From positions 372,001 to 436,000 of the forward strand of contig CAVOXF010000006.1 of the NCBI GenBank assembly GCA_963700375.1: 64,000 bases of DNA, written 5' to 3'. Both the position numbers and the translations under genes were made by a program. How positions within the stretch are numbered: the stretch's first letter is position 1; every line of letters starts with the position of its first letter. The notes under the pieces are model-generated. The model saw nothing but the letters and a program-made list of their open reading frames with translations, did not search any database and was not told the origin of the DNA. Source of the stretch: JAHEEL01 sp963700375 (GTDB lineage: Bacteria > Actinomycetota > Acidimicrobiia > Spongiisociales > UBA5794). Positions 52,210 to 61,089 of this stretch are shown here, piece by piece.

Positions 52210-52878
52210 ATGGTTCTCCGTGTTGTGCTTGCAGAGGACAATCTCCTCATGCGCGAAGGAATTCGCTCGGTCCTCGCTTTGGACGACGACGTCGACCTCG
52301 TGGCCACCGCCGCGGACTACGACGGACTCCTGGCGGCCGTCGAAGAGCATCACCCGGATGTCGTCGTCACCGACATCCGCATGCCGCCGAACCAGACCGA
52401 CGAAGGCATCCGGGCAGCGAACCAGTTGAGGGAGTCACACCCTGAACTGGCCGTCGTCGTCCTGAGTCAGTACGTGGAGCCGGAGTACGCCGTGCGTCTC
52501 TTCGACCGGGGGTCGGGCAGGCGGGCCTATCTGCTCAAGGAACGGGTCGGCGAACCAGAGGAACTGCACTCGGCGATCCGACGGGTGCACGAGGGCGGCT
52601 CGGTAGTCGATCCGAAGGTAGTGGAGACGCTGATCGAGGCGCGTGCCGCCGATCGCCCAACCGTGCTCGACCGACTCACCGACCGCGAACTCGAGGTGTT
52701 GTCTCACATGGCCCAGGGTGAGAGCAATGCAGCGATCGGCCACGCGTTGTTCATTTCTTCGCGATCCGTTGAGAAGCACATCAATGCGATCTTCACGAAG
52801 CTCGATCTCAGCCAGGAACCGGATAGCCATCGCAGAGTGCAGGCCGTGTTGGTGTATCTGGGAAGGGTCCAGCTGTAG
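52210..52878 (+). CDS. NarL/LuxR-type response regulator
   Basis: This 222-residue protein has a receiver domain with VVLAEDNLLMREG (acidic pair), the phosphoacceptor Asp in VVVTDIRMPP and the Lys in YLLKERV. The C-terminal LuxR helix-turn-helix reads LTDRELEVLSHMAQGESNAAIG, then SSRSVEKHINAIFTKL. It should bind DNA when phosphorylated. Receiver residues resemble those of the cyclase-linked receiver at 58.9 kb, so the two may be paralogues. Confidence 0.95.
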   Translation: MVLRVVLAEDNLLMREGIRSVLALDDDVDLVATAADYDGLLAAVEEHHPDVVVTDIRMPPNQTDEGIRAANQLRESHPELAVVVLSQYVEPEYAVRLFDRGSGRRAYLLKERVGEPEELHSAIRRVHEGGSVVDPKVVETLIEARAADRPTVLDRLTDRELEVLSHMAQGESNAAIGHALFISSRSVEKHINAIFTKLDLSQEPDSHRRVQAVLVYLGRVQL

Positions 52879-52954
52879 GTGGTGGTGGTGGCCCTACCTC
52901 GCTATGACGGCAGGCACCGTGGCAGCAGCGTCTCGAATGGTGGATGATGGCAGC

Positions 52955-53344
52955 ATGAACGCGGCGGCCCCCGTCAATGTGCGAGTACTGATCGTGGACG
53001 ATCAGGTGCCGTTCCGGGAAGCGTCGCGCATGGTCGTCGAGATGACGGACGGCTTCGAGGTTGCCGGCGAGGCTGAGAACGGTCATCGGGCGCTCGAGCT
53101 CGTCACTGACCTCCGGCCCGACCTTGTACTGATGGACGTCCAGATGCCGGGCATGGACGGTATCGAGACGACCCGCAAGATCAGCGCCCTCCCCGATCCT
53201 CCCGCCGTGGTCGTAATGTCCACCCACGAGTCCGGCGACTATGTCGGGGTGGCTGTTGCTGCGGGTGCCATCGGATTCGTCCCAAAGTCGCAGTTCGGCT
53301 TCGATACTTTGGCCGAGATGTGGGAGCTTGCCCGAGATCGCTAG
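52955..53344 (+). CDS. Single-domain response regulator
   Basis: The ATG at 52955 gives 129 residues, all receiver: VLIVDDQVPFREA (acidic pair), LVLMDVQMPGMDGIE (phosphoacceptor Asp near residue 61) and FVPKSQFGFD (Lys near 111). There is no output domain. It could be a phosphate relay or sink for the kinase pair encoded on the opposite strand. Its stop overlaps the stop of the kinase gene in a shared CTAG, a very tight convergent arrangement. Confidence 0.92.
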   Translation: MNAAAPVNVRVLIVDDQVPFREASRMVVEMTDGFEVAGEAENGHRALELVTDLRPDLVLMDVQMPGMDGIETTRKISALPDPPAVVVMSTHESGDYVGVAVAAGAIGFVPKSQFGFDTLAEMWELARDR

Positions 53345-55470
53345 GCGGGCACGCCGTCCTTGACGGGAACCGATCCTGAGACCACGGTTCCGCTCCCGGG
53401 TTTGGATGTGACCGACCAACGTCCGCCGATGGTGTCGATGCGGTCACCGATCCCGCTGAGGCCCGCGCCGCGTCGAACCGTCGCCGTGTCGAAGCCTCGA
53501 CCGTCGTCGCGTATCTCGAAGCACAGATCCCCGGCCTCTTCACTCAACGAAACGACCGCCCTCGATGCCTCGGCGTACTTCGCGGTGTTCTGCAGCGCCT
53601 CGAGGATGCTGAAGTACACCGCTGCTTCGATATCGCGTGGATACCGACCCACACCGTTCGCGTCCAGTTCGACCGGTAGCGCCGCCTTGTGCGTCTCCTG
53701 GCTGAGAGCCACGACGAGACCCTCCGCACCCAGCAACGGCGGGTAGATACCCGCGGCGAAGTCCCTCACAGCTTGGATGGCGTCTCCCGCCTGGGCCTCG
53801 ATGTCGGCGAGCACCTCGGCGGTCCTCGTCGCCCCGGCCTGCTCGGCAAGCTTGCGGACGGGACCGAGCTTCACTTTCACAGCCACGAGCTGCTGCTGGG
53901 GGCCGCTGTCCAGATCGTGCTCGAGGGAACGCCTCGCCTCATCAGCAGCCGACACCACCCGATCACGCGACCGCTGAAGGTCCTTCACCTGCCGTCGCAA
54001 CGCCGACGTCAACTGGCCGTTGCGCAACGTCAACCCCAATCCGCCGGCCAGATTCGCCAAGAGCTCACGTTCCGGTGGCGCGGTTGTCACCCCTCTGGCG
54101 TTGACGAGCGATATCCCTCCGAGCAACTCATCGTCGTGGAACACCGGCAGGGACAGGTCGGCATCGGGGTCCTCGAATCCATCATTGTCGCCGATGGTTC
54201 GAGACGCGGCGGATTGCGGCCACACCGATGCCGTCCGGAATCCTCCGGCGGAACGCACCCACAGGGCAGCCTCCGATGCCCCGGTTCCGTCGACGATCAA
54301 CCGCGGAATGCGGTTGAGGACGTCCTCATCGGACTCCTCGGCGGCCCGATGTGAGAACCGGGCAAGAACCTCATACGGAGTTGCCCGCTTCCCGTACACC
54401 AGACGGTTCGCCCATGCCTCGACCCGACTACGCACCGGTTGGAACGCGATCGCAACCACGGCGGTCGCCGCCACCGACAGCCACAAACTCGACCCGTCAC
54501 CCTGATCGAGCAGCGCTCCGATCCCGACGACGATCGCCACGTACACACCGCCGATGAACACCGCCAACACACCGAACGTCAACGACTTGCTGATTATGAC
54601 GTCTATGTCGAACAGGTGGAACTTCAGCACGGCGATGGTGATCGACGCGGGTATGCCGGCGACTCCGGCGAGCAGGAAAACCAGGCTCACAGTCGAGCCC
54701 TCGGCCCACGAATTGGCCAGAAACGTCTCCACATACGCTACGGCGAAGAACATGAACGAAAACAGCACCCACTTGATCTGGGCTCGCTCGACATCGGCGG
54801 CGCGCCGATACCGTAGGGTCATCGCGGTCACCCCACCGATCGCCAACGCGAGCAGCCCCACAAACCATGGCATGAGCAACACCTCAGCGAAGTCACCTCC
54901 GATGAATCCGATGGGGTTCCGAAGCCTCCACGTCTGCGGGCCCGTCGCAGGCCCCATCGAACGTTCAAAGGCCGACAGAAATAGGAATACCACCGACATC
55001 ACCGACATCAGGATCGGTGCCCACATCCACCTCGACGAGAGCAGCGTCCCTGTGGGGAACACGAGGAGCAGGAGGAACACGGGGAACAACCACAACAACC
55101 AGGCCCAATTGCCGAGCCACAAAACGGCCCACGTCCAGGGCGACATGACCGCGCCGAGGTCATCAACAAGGAATTCGATCAGCGCACCGTATACGAGTGC
55201 GGCACCGATGAGCATGAGGAGCCAACCGATGCGACCGTCCCCCTGGCGAGCGATAATGAGCCCTCCGAGCCAAGCGAACAAAGCAGCCACAACGAGCCAC
55301 GCCAGCATTCCTGAAGTCGCGCCCAGGGTTTCCTTGCTCGTCACGGTCGCCGCAGCCATGGCGATACATGCGATGGTGACCCCCGCGACGACGGCACGCC
55401 ACCACCAGACTCGAGGTGAAGACACCGGTATCTCGGTGCCCGCTCGTATTTCGATGACCGCGTCGCTCAT
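53341..55470 (-). CDS. Membrane sensor kinase lacking the phosphoacceptor histidine
   Basis: This 709-residue protein has about eight membrane helices in the first ~340 residues, a GAF-like domain (~385-500), a HisKA_3-like helix pair and an HATPase domain. In the place of the family's phosphoacceptor motif DLHDG it reads EHDLDSG, so the His is replaced by Asp (about residue 521). The ATP-binding boxes are intact: EALQNTAKYA (N box, Asn near 628), IRDDGRGFD (G1) and GLSGIGDRIDTIGG (G2). It would bind ATP but cannot phosphorylate itself at the usual site. Its ATG overlaps the stop of the partner kinase as ATGA. Confidence 0.93.
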   Translation of the reverse strand: MSDAVIEIRAGTEIPVSSPRVWWWRAVVAGVTIACIAMAAATVTSKETLGATSGMLAWLVVAALFAWLGGLIIARQGDGRIGWLLMLIGAALVYGALIEFLVDDLGAVMSPWTWAVLWLGNWAWLLWLFPVFLLLLVFPTGTLLSSRWMWAPILMSVMSVVFLFLSAFERSMGPATGPQTWRLRNPIGFIGGDFAEVLLMPWFVGLLALAIGGVTAMTLRYRRAADVERAQIKWVLFSFMFFAVAYVETFLANSWAEGSTVSLVFLLAGVAGIPASITIAVLKFHLFDIDVIISKSLTFGVLAVFIGGVYVAIVVGIGALLDQGDGSSLWLSVAATAVVAIAFQPVRSRVEAWANRLVYGKRATPYEVLARFSHRAAEESDEDVLNRIPRLIVDGTGASEAALWVRSAGGFRTASVWPQSAASRTIGDNDGFEDPDADLSLPVFHDDELLGGISLVNARGVTTAPPERELLANLAGGLGLTLRNGQLTSALRRQVKDLQRSRDRVVSAADEARRSLEHDLDSGPQQQLVAVKVKLGPVRKLAEQAGATRTAEVLADIEAQAGDAIQAVRDFAAGIYPPLLGAEGLVVALSQETHKAALPVELDANGVGRYPRDIEAAVYFSILEALQNTAKYAEASRAVVSLSEEAGDLCFEIRDDGRGFDTATVRRGAGLSGIGDRIDTIGGRWSVTSKPGSGTVVSGSVPVKDGVPA

Positions 55471-57572
55471 GCGAACTCCAACGTTGTGATTGCGTTTGGC
55501 AGGTGACCGGTGACCACAGACGCATCCGCTTGTGCGTCAACAGCAAGGACACCACCGAGGGCATCGACACGGTCATTGACAGACACGAGGCCACCGATCG
55601 CCGCGTCGCCGCTGATCGAGAACTCGATGGCATCCTCATCGCCTGAAACGTGGATGTCGATACGGGTCGCACCTCCATCGACCGACTGGGTGACCGCGCC
55701 CATCACGCAGAAGTAGACGCTCTCCTCGACTGGTCTGGCATACCGCTCGAGCCCGGTGCAGATGATCTCGACCGGGATCGGGATCGTGCGCCTCGCTGCC
55801 CCGAGAGCGGCCTCGAGCCCTTCCGCCTCCAGCAACGGCGGATAGATGCCGTGAGCCACCGCACGCATGCCGTCGACCGCCTCCTGGGTCGTCTCGGCAA
55901 GTGTTGTGACGATCGCCGCCACGTTCTCGGCTCCCTCTCTCTCGGCCAGCGTTCGTGCGATCCCGAGCTTCACCTTGAGGGCGACGACCTGCTGTTGGGC
56001 ACCGTCGTGGAGGTCGCGCTCCAGCCGGTGGCGCTCGGCATCGTGAGCGGCGACCAAACGCCTTCGTGACAACCGCAGTTGCTCGGCGCGGTCGGAGAGC
56101 TCGGTATTGAGGCGGATGTTGCGCAGGAGAACGCCGACGCCGGCCGCCACATCGTTGAGCAACTTGTCGTCGGCGTCAGTAGCCGGGTCTCCTTTGGCTT
56201 TGGTGATGGTCAATGCTCCGAGTACTTCTCCCTGGTGTCGTACGGGGACCACGAGATCACCGGGAAGTGCTGCGACCTCCCCATCGGTGGCCACGACAGG
56301 GACGAGACCTTCGAGCGCCTCAGCCGGCGCGGCGGACCGAGGAAGCATCACGTCGCCGACGGCGAGCCACAGCACAACCGTCGAAGCCCCGGTGCCCTCA
56401 CCGATCAGATCGGTGAGTTGAGTGAGCGCATCTTCAGGGTCGCGCGTGCCCGCCAGCCGCGCCGTGGCGTTTGACAGCACCTCGTATGGGGTGGCCCTCC
56501 TTCCGTACACCAACACGTTTGCCCAGTGCTGGACGCGCCTCTGAAGTGGCTCGAAGGCGACGGCGACGATCGCAACTGCCGCGATCGACAACGCCAGGTT
56601 CGGCTCATCACTACTCCCCGCCAGAGAACCGACACCGACGACGACCACGGCATACACACCGGTGATGAAGGCCCCGAGGACGCCGTAGGTCACCGTCTTG
56701 GAGATGACGACGTCGATGTCGTAGAGCCGGTACTTCGTGATCGCGATGCCGTACGACACCACGAGCGCGGACTGGGCGACGAGGCCGCCGAGGGCATCGC
56801 CGACACGGGACCCGGGGAAGTTGCCGCCGACGATGAGTGCCGTGGCGTAGATCCCTCCGCCCAGTGCGATCCAGCGGATCTGACTGCGCTCGATGCCCAG
56901 GCTCCGGCGATAGCGAACGACGAGCGACGCGACCGAGACCACGGCGGCCATGGATGCGAGGAGGAAGCCCGCGTCGTTCAGGGAGCCGAGGATGCCGGGG
57001 ACCGTGTTCTCCGCCGAGCTGATCGGCAGCGTGCTCCACGGGTTCTGGGCGATCACGGTGGAGGTGGCAGCGAGCGCGATCGCGAGGATGCTCCACCAAC
57101 CCACCCACTTCCACCGGGGCGTCGGTGGGTGGCCGTTCGGGAACAGCAACAGGCCGAGGGTGAGCGGGAGCCAGAAGGCGGGCACCACAGGCCAGAACCG
57201 GAAGGACACGGCGAAGGAGGCGGCTGTCGGGAGATCGGCGGGGCTCAACTGCTCGAAACCGGCAAACGTGAGACCGGGCAGCGAGCGTTCGGTGATCAGC
57301 ACGGCGACAGCGAGCCCGAAGGTGAAGAGTGCCGCAAAGACGGCGGCCCACGCGATGGCCCAGACCGAACCGTTGCGGCCCTGAGCGGGAATCATCAGCC
57401 AGGTGAGGAATCCGAGCATCATGGCAAGGGCTCCGAAGTTGAGGGCGAGGGATTCAATGAGGAAGTCCCATCCACCGACGACCGTGAGCACAACCATTCC
57501 CGCGGCACCGAGGACGACCGAGAAGACGGCAAAGAGCCGCCCGATCGCGACCCGGTTCGTATCAGTGATCAC
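55467..57572 (-). CDS. Membrane sensor kinase with His but degenerate ATP-binding domain
   Basis: The GTG at 57572 gives 701 residues. About eight membrane helices are followed by a GAF-like domain and a HisKA_3 helix with an intact phosphoacceptor site LERDLHDGAQQQ (His near residue 522). The ATPase domain is degenerate. The N-box Asn is Gln (GAVTQSVDGG, near 629), the G1 box (DxGxG) reads SGDAAIGG and lacks the first Asp and both Gly, and G2 is only partly kept. It can probably accept but not transfer ATP phosphate by itself. It lies 13 bases after the receiver-cyclase gene. Confidence 0.92.
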   Translation of the reverse strand: MITDTNRVAIGRLFAVFSVVLGAAGMVVLTVVGGWDFLIESLALNFGALAMMLGFLTWLMIPAQGRNGSVWAIAWAAVFAALFTFGLAVAVLITERSLPGLTFAGFEQLSPADLPTAASFAVSFRFWPVVPAFWLPLTLGLLLFPNGHPPTPRWKWVGWWSILAIALAATSTVIAQNPWSTLPISSAENTVPGILGSLNDAGFLLASMAAVVSVASLVVRYRRSLGIERSQIRWIALGGGIYATALIVGGNFPGSRVGDALGGLVAQSALVVSYGIAITKYRLYDIDVVISKTVTYGVLGAFITGVYAVVVVGVGSLAGSSDEPNLALSIAAVAIVAVAFEPLQRRVQHWANVLVYGRRATPYEVLSNATARLAGTRDPEDALTQLTDLIGEGTGASTVVLWLAVGDVMLPRSAAPAEALEGLVPVVATDGEVAALPGDLVVPVRHQGEVLGALTITKAKGDPATDADDKLLNDVAAGVGVLLRNIRLNTELSDRAEQLRLSRRRLVAAHDAERHRLERDLHDGAQQQVVALKVKLGIARTLAEREGAENVAAIVTTLAETTQEAVDGMRAVAHGIYPPLLEAEGLEAALGAARRTIPIPVEIICTGLERYARPVEESVYFCVMGAVTQSVDGGATRIDIHVSGDEDAIEFSISGDAAIGGLVSVNDRVDALGGVLAVDAQADASVVTGHLPNAITTLEFA

Positions 57573-57585
57573 CGTATCCAACCGC

Positions 57586-58890
57586 TCATGCCGATCGCCT
57601 CGGGAACCGATAGGCCGATACCGGCGTCTCCCTGCCCTTGACGATTGTCGCGTCGAGTACGTCGGCACTCGGCGGCTCGACGAGCGCGTCCCAGGTCGGC
57701 TGGCTGAGGACCGTCTCGCCCGGTTCGGCCCACTGCTGAAGGCGCTGGGTGAGGTTCACGGTGTCGCCGACGAGGGAGTACTCGAGGCGGTCCTCGGAAC
57801 CGAGGAGTGCGGCCGCGACCAGGCCGGTCGACAATCCGATCCCAAGCCCGAAGGTTTCCATCCCATCAGCGGCCCACCGCCGGTTCAACTCTTCCTGGGC
57901 GGTGTGCATGGCGACCGCACCCTGCACGGCGAGGGAAGCATGATCGGTTTGCGCCACCGGAGCCCCGAAGACCGCCATGACGGCATCGCCGACGAACTGC
58001 ATCACGGTTCCGAAGTGTCCGAGGATGGCTCCGTTCATCGCTGAGCGATGCTGATTGAGCTGCCCGGCGAGAACCGACGGGTCGGCATGTTCGGCGATCG
58101 CTGTGTAGCCACGGATGTCGGACATGAGCACCGTGACCACGAGCTCCTCGGTCTCACCGGGGAGGCGCCCGCCGTCGATGATCTGGGCAGCGACACCCCC
58201 GGGCAAGAGCCTGCTCAGCGACTCGCCCTGTTCCTTGCGGTCGACGATCGCCTTCTGAAGCAGGCGGAGACGTTTGAGGCTGTCCGCGCTCCCCGACGTG
58301 AGGCCCTCGGCAAGCCGCATGAAAAGATCCTCGATGGCTGTGTTCGCCGCCGCAGGCGTGGTATCGAGGTGCCCGGCGATGGCGTTGATGGTGCGGCCCT
58401 CCGCTACCTGCTGAAGGAGGTCTTCCTCCGCCGGTGAGAGGACCGCGTCGCGGCGAACCGGTGTGGTGATCCCCTCGACGATCTTCGGATCGAGCACCGA
58501 TCCGCCTGCCGCGACCTCGCGGACCGCACGAGCAAGCTGGTTTCCTTCGCCCACACGGTCTTTGAGGAGGTAGGCATATCCAGCTGCACCCTCGGAGAGC
58601 AATGCCACGGCATAGTCGGGATCGTCGAACTGCGACAGGATCACGATGCCGGTTCCCGGGTGGCGCTTGCGGACGAGCTGGGCAGCGTCGATGCCTTCGC
58701 GGGAGAAGTCGGGAGGCATGCGGATATCGGTAACGACCACTTGGGGGTTGGTGGCCCCGGCTCCAACGACCAGTCCTTCGAAATCAGCGGCTTCCCCGAC
58801 CACGGTGATGTCATCCTCGAGGTCGAGCAGCGCTTTCACGCCCTCGCGCACGATGAGATTGTCGTCGGCAAGAAACACCGAGATCGTCAT
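57586..58890 (-). CDS. Receiver-adenylate/guanylate cyclase response regulator
   Basis: The ATG at 58890 has a GGGAGGG site and gives 434 residues. The receiver has VFLADDNLIVREG and the phosphoacceptor Asp in VVVTDIRMPPD. A LuxR-like helix-turn-helix follows but is degenerate (LSPAEEDLLQQVAEGRTINAIAG). The C-terminal class III cyclase domain keeps metal residues in VTVLMSDIRGYTAI and FVGDAVMAVFGAP, and transition-state residues in YSLVGDTVNLTQRL. It should turn receiver phosphorylation into cAMP (or cGMP) synthesis. It heads the operon that also encodes both kinases. Confidence 0.93.
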   Translation of the reverse strand: MTISVFLADDNLIVREGVKALLDLEDDITVVGEAADFEGLVVGAGATNPQVVVTDIRMPPDFSREGIDAAQLVRKRHPGTGIVILSQFDDPDYAVALLSEGAAGYAYLLKDRVGEGNQLARAVREVAAGGSVLDPKIVEGITTPVRRDAVLSPAEEDLLQQVAEGRTINAIAGHLDTTPAAANTAIEDLFMRLAEGLTSGSADSLKRLRLLQKAIVDRKEQGESLSRLLPGGVAAQIIDGGRLPGETEELVVTVLMSDIRGYTAIAEHADPSVLAGQLNQHRSAMNGAILGHFGTVMQFVGDAVMAVFGAPVAQTDHASLAVQGAVAMHTAQEELNRRWAADGMETFGLGIGLSTGLVAAALLGSEDRLEYSLVGDTVNLTQRLQQWAEPGETVLSQPTWDALVEPPSADVLDATIVKGRETPVSAYRFPRRSA

Positions 58891-59066
58891 CAAGCCCTCC
58901 CTCAAGCGATCCTACGTGCTGCAAGTGTGCTGTGGCCGGTCGGGATCAGCCAGGGTGCAGGCAAGGTTCTCGGAGTAGGGCAAACCCCCCTTTGAAAGGG
59001 TTGACACCACGCTGGCCCCGGTACCGACCGTGTGACACCCTTTCTGCAGGCGACAAGGGAGATCAC
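58891..59066. promoter_or_regulatory. Divergent promoter region of the cyclase operon and the cNMP-binding gene
   Basis: The gap holds a short palindrome (CCCTTTGAAAGGG at about 58988-59000), then TTGACA (59001-59006, a -35 candidate) and an ACCCTTT element at 59037-59043 that pairs with the AAAGGGT before it. A TGTGA half-site of the CRP type lies at 59031-59035 without a full second half. These could be operators for a cyclic-nucleotide-responsive or phospho-receiver regulator. Confidence 0.4.
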
Positions 59067-60068
59067 ATGCGAATCGAATCAACCGTTACGTCAGTTTCGT
59101 GGATTCCGTCCGAGGCGATGAGCGGCCCACTCCGAGTTCCTGTCGATCTGGGCGTCGGGCACTATGACGATCCACTGCCGGACCACATCGACGACATTGA
59201 GGCGCTGCGCGGAGCCGACCGATTCCGATTTGCCAACGAGCTTGCTGCGTGGATCGACGTCGAGGACGGTCGGGTCGTCGATGCGGGATACTCCGGTGGT
59301 GGTCATATGGGGGCGACCACCGTCGCCCTGGGACTCGGCAGCATCACCATTCCCGCAGTGTCGTTCCCGGACATTCAGCGGGACCCGGCCATCACGGCAA
59401 CCACCGCAACGTTCACTCAGACAACCGGGGGCCGAACCGGCGCACCGTTGCCCCGCCGCATCAGCCGCCCTCCCTTCCTGAAGATCACCGCCCCCACGGT
59501 CTGGACCACGCTCTCGCTCACCATTCGTGCCGACGGAAGCCATGAGTTCGAAGTAGTCGGCGCAAGCAAGATGCCGAGGCACTGGATCTATGACGACAAC
59601 TTCGATCTCGCTGCCAAGAGCGGAATGATCGACTTCAAGGGCTGGACCCAGGAGAGCTTCGGCGACAACACCCCGTGGGGCGATACCGACTCACCGGCGA
59701 TCGTGACGGCGGTCGAGACCGAACTGGAGCGGAGACTTTCCTTCCAGATCATGCGGGAAGGTAGGAAGCCTCGGTTCCGCAAACTGGCGGAAGGGGAACC
59801 ACTGGTGACCCAAGGCGATCCTGGCACAGACCTCTTCCTGCTCCTTGATGGCGTGCTCACGGTGGAGGTGGACGGCGAGGCCGTTGCCGAATTGGGCCCC
59901 GGCTCGATTCTGGGAGAACGCGCCCTGATCGAGGGCGGCGCCCGGACGTCGACGCTCAGGGCAAGAACTCGGGCGAAGGTCGCCGTCGCCGCGGCTCAAG
60001 AGATTCAGCCGGCTGCCTTGCGCGAACTCGCAACCCACCACCGACGCGAAGAAGCAGAGAGGGTTTGA
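59067..60068 (+). CDS. Cyclic-nucleotide-binding-domain protein with novel N-terminal domain
   Basis: The ATG at 59067 follows an AAGGGAG site and gives 333 residues. The last ~110 residues form a cNMP-binding domain: EGEPLVTQGDPGTDLFLLLDG, then the phosphate-binding cassette LGERALIEGGARTSTLRA with the conserved Glu and Arg. The first ~220 residues are beta-rich and match no family I recognise; there is no helix-turn-helix and no membrane helix. It is divergent from a receiver-cyclase gene and is a good candidate for the effector of its product. Confidence 0.85.
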   Translation: MRIESTVTSVSWIPSEAMSGPLRVPVDLGVGHYDDPLPDHIDDIEALRGADRFRFANELAAWIDVEDGRVVDAGYSGGGHMGATTVALGLGSITIPAVSFPDIQRDPAITATTATFTQTTGGRTGAPLPRRISRPPFLKITAPTVWTTLSLTIRADGSHEFEVVGASKMPRHWIYDDNFDLAAKSGMIDFKGWTQESFGDNTPWGDTDSPAIVTAVETELERRLSFQIMREGRKPRFRKLAEGEPLVTQGDPGTDLFLLLDGVLTVEVDGEAVAELGPGSILGERALIEGGARTSTLRARTRAKVAVAAAQEIQPAALRELATHHRREEAERV

Positions 60069-60108
60069 GCGGGGAGTGCGTGCGCACGAAAGAAGAGAGA
60101 GGGTTGAC

Positions 60109-60675
60109 ATGAACACCGATCACGAGATCCCAAAGCTCGACCACCAGCAATGGGAGGGCGCGTCGACTGCAACTCCGACTTTTGAGAATTCAGTATCTCG
60201 AGTCTGGTACCTCCGCTCGATCGACAACAACGGAGAGTCGATCCACGAGCAGCGCGTCGAGTACTTCCCGCGGTCACCGTTTCCTCCAACCCACTATCAC
60301 CCGGATCAGGACGAACACTTCGAGATCGAACACGGCGAGATGTTGTTCGTCGTCGACGGCACCGAGCACGTGTTGGGTGTAGGAGACACGATCGAGATCC
60401 CGCGTGGGACGCGGCACAAGGCGAAGAACGCTTCCAAGACGGATTCTGCGGTTGTGTATTGGGTGACGCGTCCCGCGCTGCGAACGACCGCCTTCTTCAC
60501 CACGGCGGGCCAGCTTGGCGACGATGCCGGGTTACTCGACTCTGCCCTCCTCGCCCACGAGTACCGGGACGTGTTCAAGGCCACCGGGGTCATCGGATTG
60601 TTCGTACCCGTGGTCGGCAGGATCGCTCGGCTGCTCGGCCGCAGGCTTCCCACTCCACCATCAGGCCGCACATGA
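60109..60675 (+). CDS. Cupin-domain protein
   Basis: The ATG at 60109 gives 188 residues. The cupin motif 1 reads PTHYHPDQDEHFEIEHGE and motif 2 DTIEIPRGTRHKAKN, with the metal-ligand His and Glu residues. A C-terminal segment of about 60 residues with a hydrophobic stretch (VIGLFVPVVGRIARLLG) may associate with membrane. Small cupins of this type bind metals or sugars or act as isomerases; the function is unknown. It is 40 bases behind the cNMP-binding gene and may share its transcript. Confidence 0.85.
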   Translation: MNTDHEIPKLDHQQWEGASTATPTFENSVSRVWYLRSIDNNGESIHEQRVEYFPRSPFPPTHYHPDQDEHFEIEHGEMLFVVDGTEHVLGVGDTIEIPRGTRHKAKNASKTDSAVVYWVTRPALRTTAFFTTAGQLGDDAGLLDSALLAHEYRDVFKATGVIGLFVPVVGRIARLLGRRLPTPPSGRT

Positions 60676-61020
60676 CCCACATGTGCGTATCGCGACAACT
60701 CCTCGCCCGCCACCATGCGGTGTCGCTCCGGGTCTTCTTCCGCGGTCGTTCCGAGATTTGGGTACCGAGGATCTCCGCCGCGTCATTGCCGGCCCGTACC
60801 AGGCAGACAACGGGGGCTCCGAGGCGATGCCACATCCCATGATCCCACCCCAGTGCGCTGCCCCTGTTGCGAACTGCGGATCCGACGACAGCGGGTATCC
60901 GCGGCGCGGGCGACGAGAAGCGATGGGCTGGGACGCTCAACGATAGGATCCCAGGAGTCGATTCAGGCAATGGCTCTCCCTGCTCTCCCCAGTTCACTAC
61001 GGCCCCGGATCGGCTTCTTG

Positions 61021-61058
61021 AACCGGGTGTCGCTGGTTCGAATCCAGCCGAGGGCGCC
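61021..61058 (+). repeat. tRNA-Arg-like 3' half (attachment-site scar)
   Basis: The segment begins AACCGGGTGTCG as in tRNA-Arg(CCT) and ends with the same acceptor 3' strand, CGAGGGC plus GCC. The T arm is different but well paired (GCTGG/CCAGC around TTCGAAT). No 5' half is attached. It could be the original 3' half of the tRNA whose 5' half is at 30.16 kb, or the scar of a separate insertion. Confidence 0.7.
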
Positions 61059-61059
61059 G

Positions 61060-61089
61060 CTGAAACCCTCATGACTCGAGGGTCTTCAG
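61060..61089. terminator. Hairpin after the tRNA-like fragment
   Basis: CTGAAACCCTC and its near-complement (one bulge) form an 11-bp stem with a 7-nt loop directly after the tRNA-like fragment. It may be an old tRNA terminator or the terminator of the decayed integrase. Confidence 0.4.
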
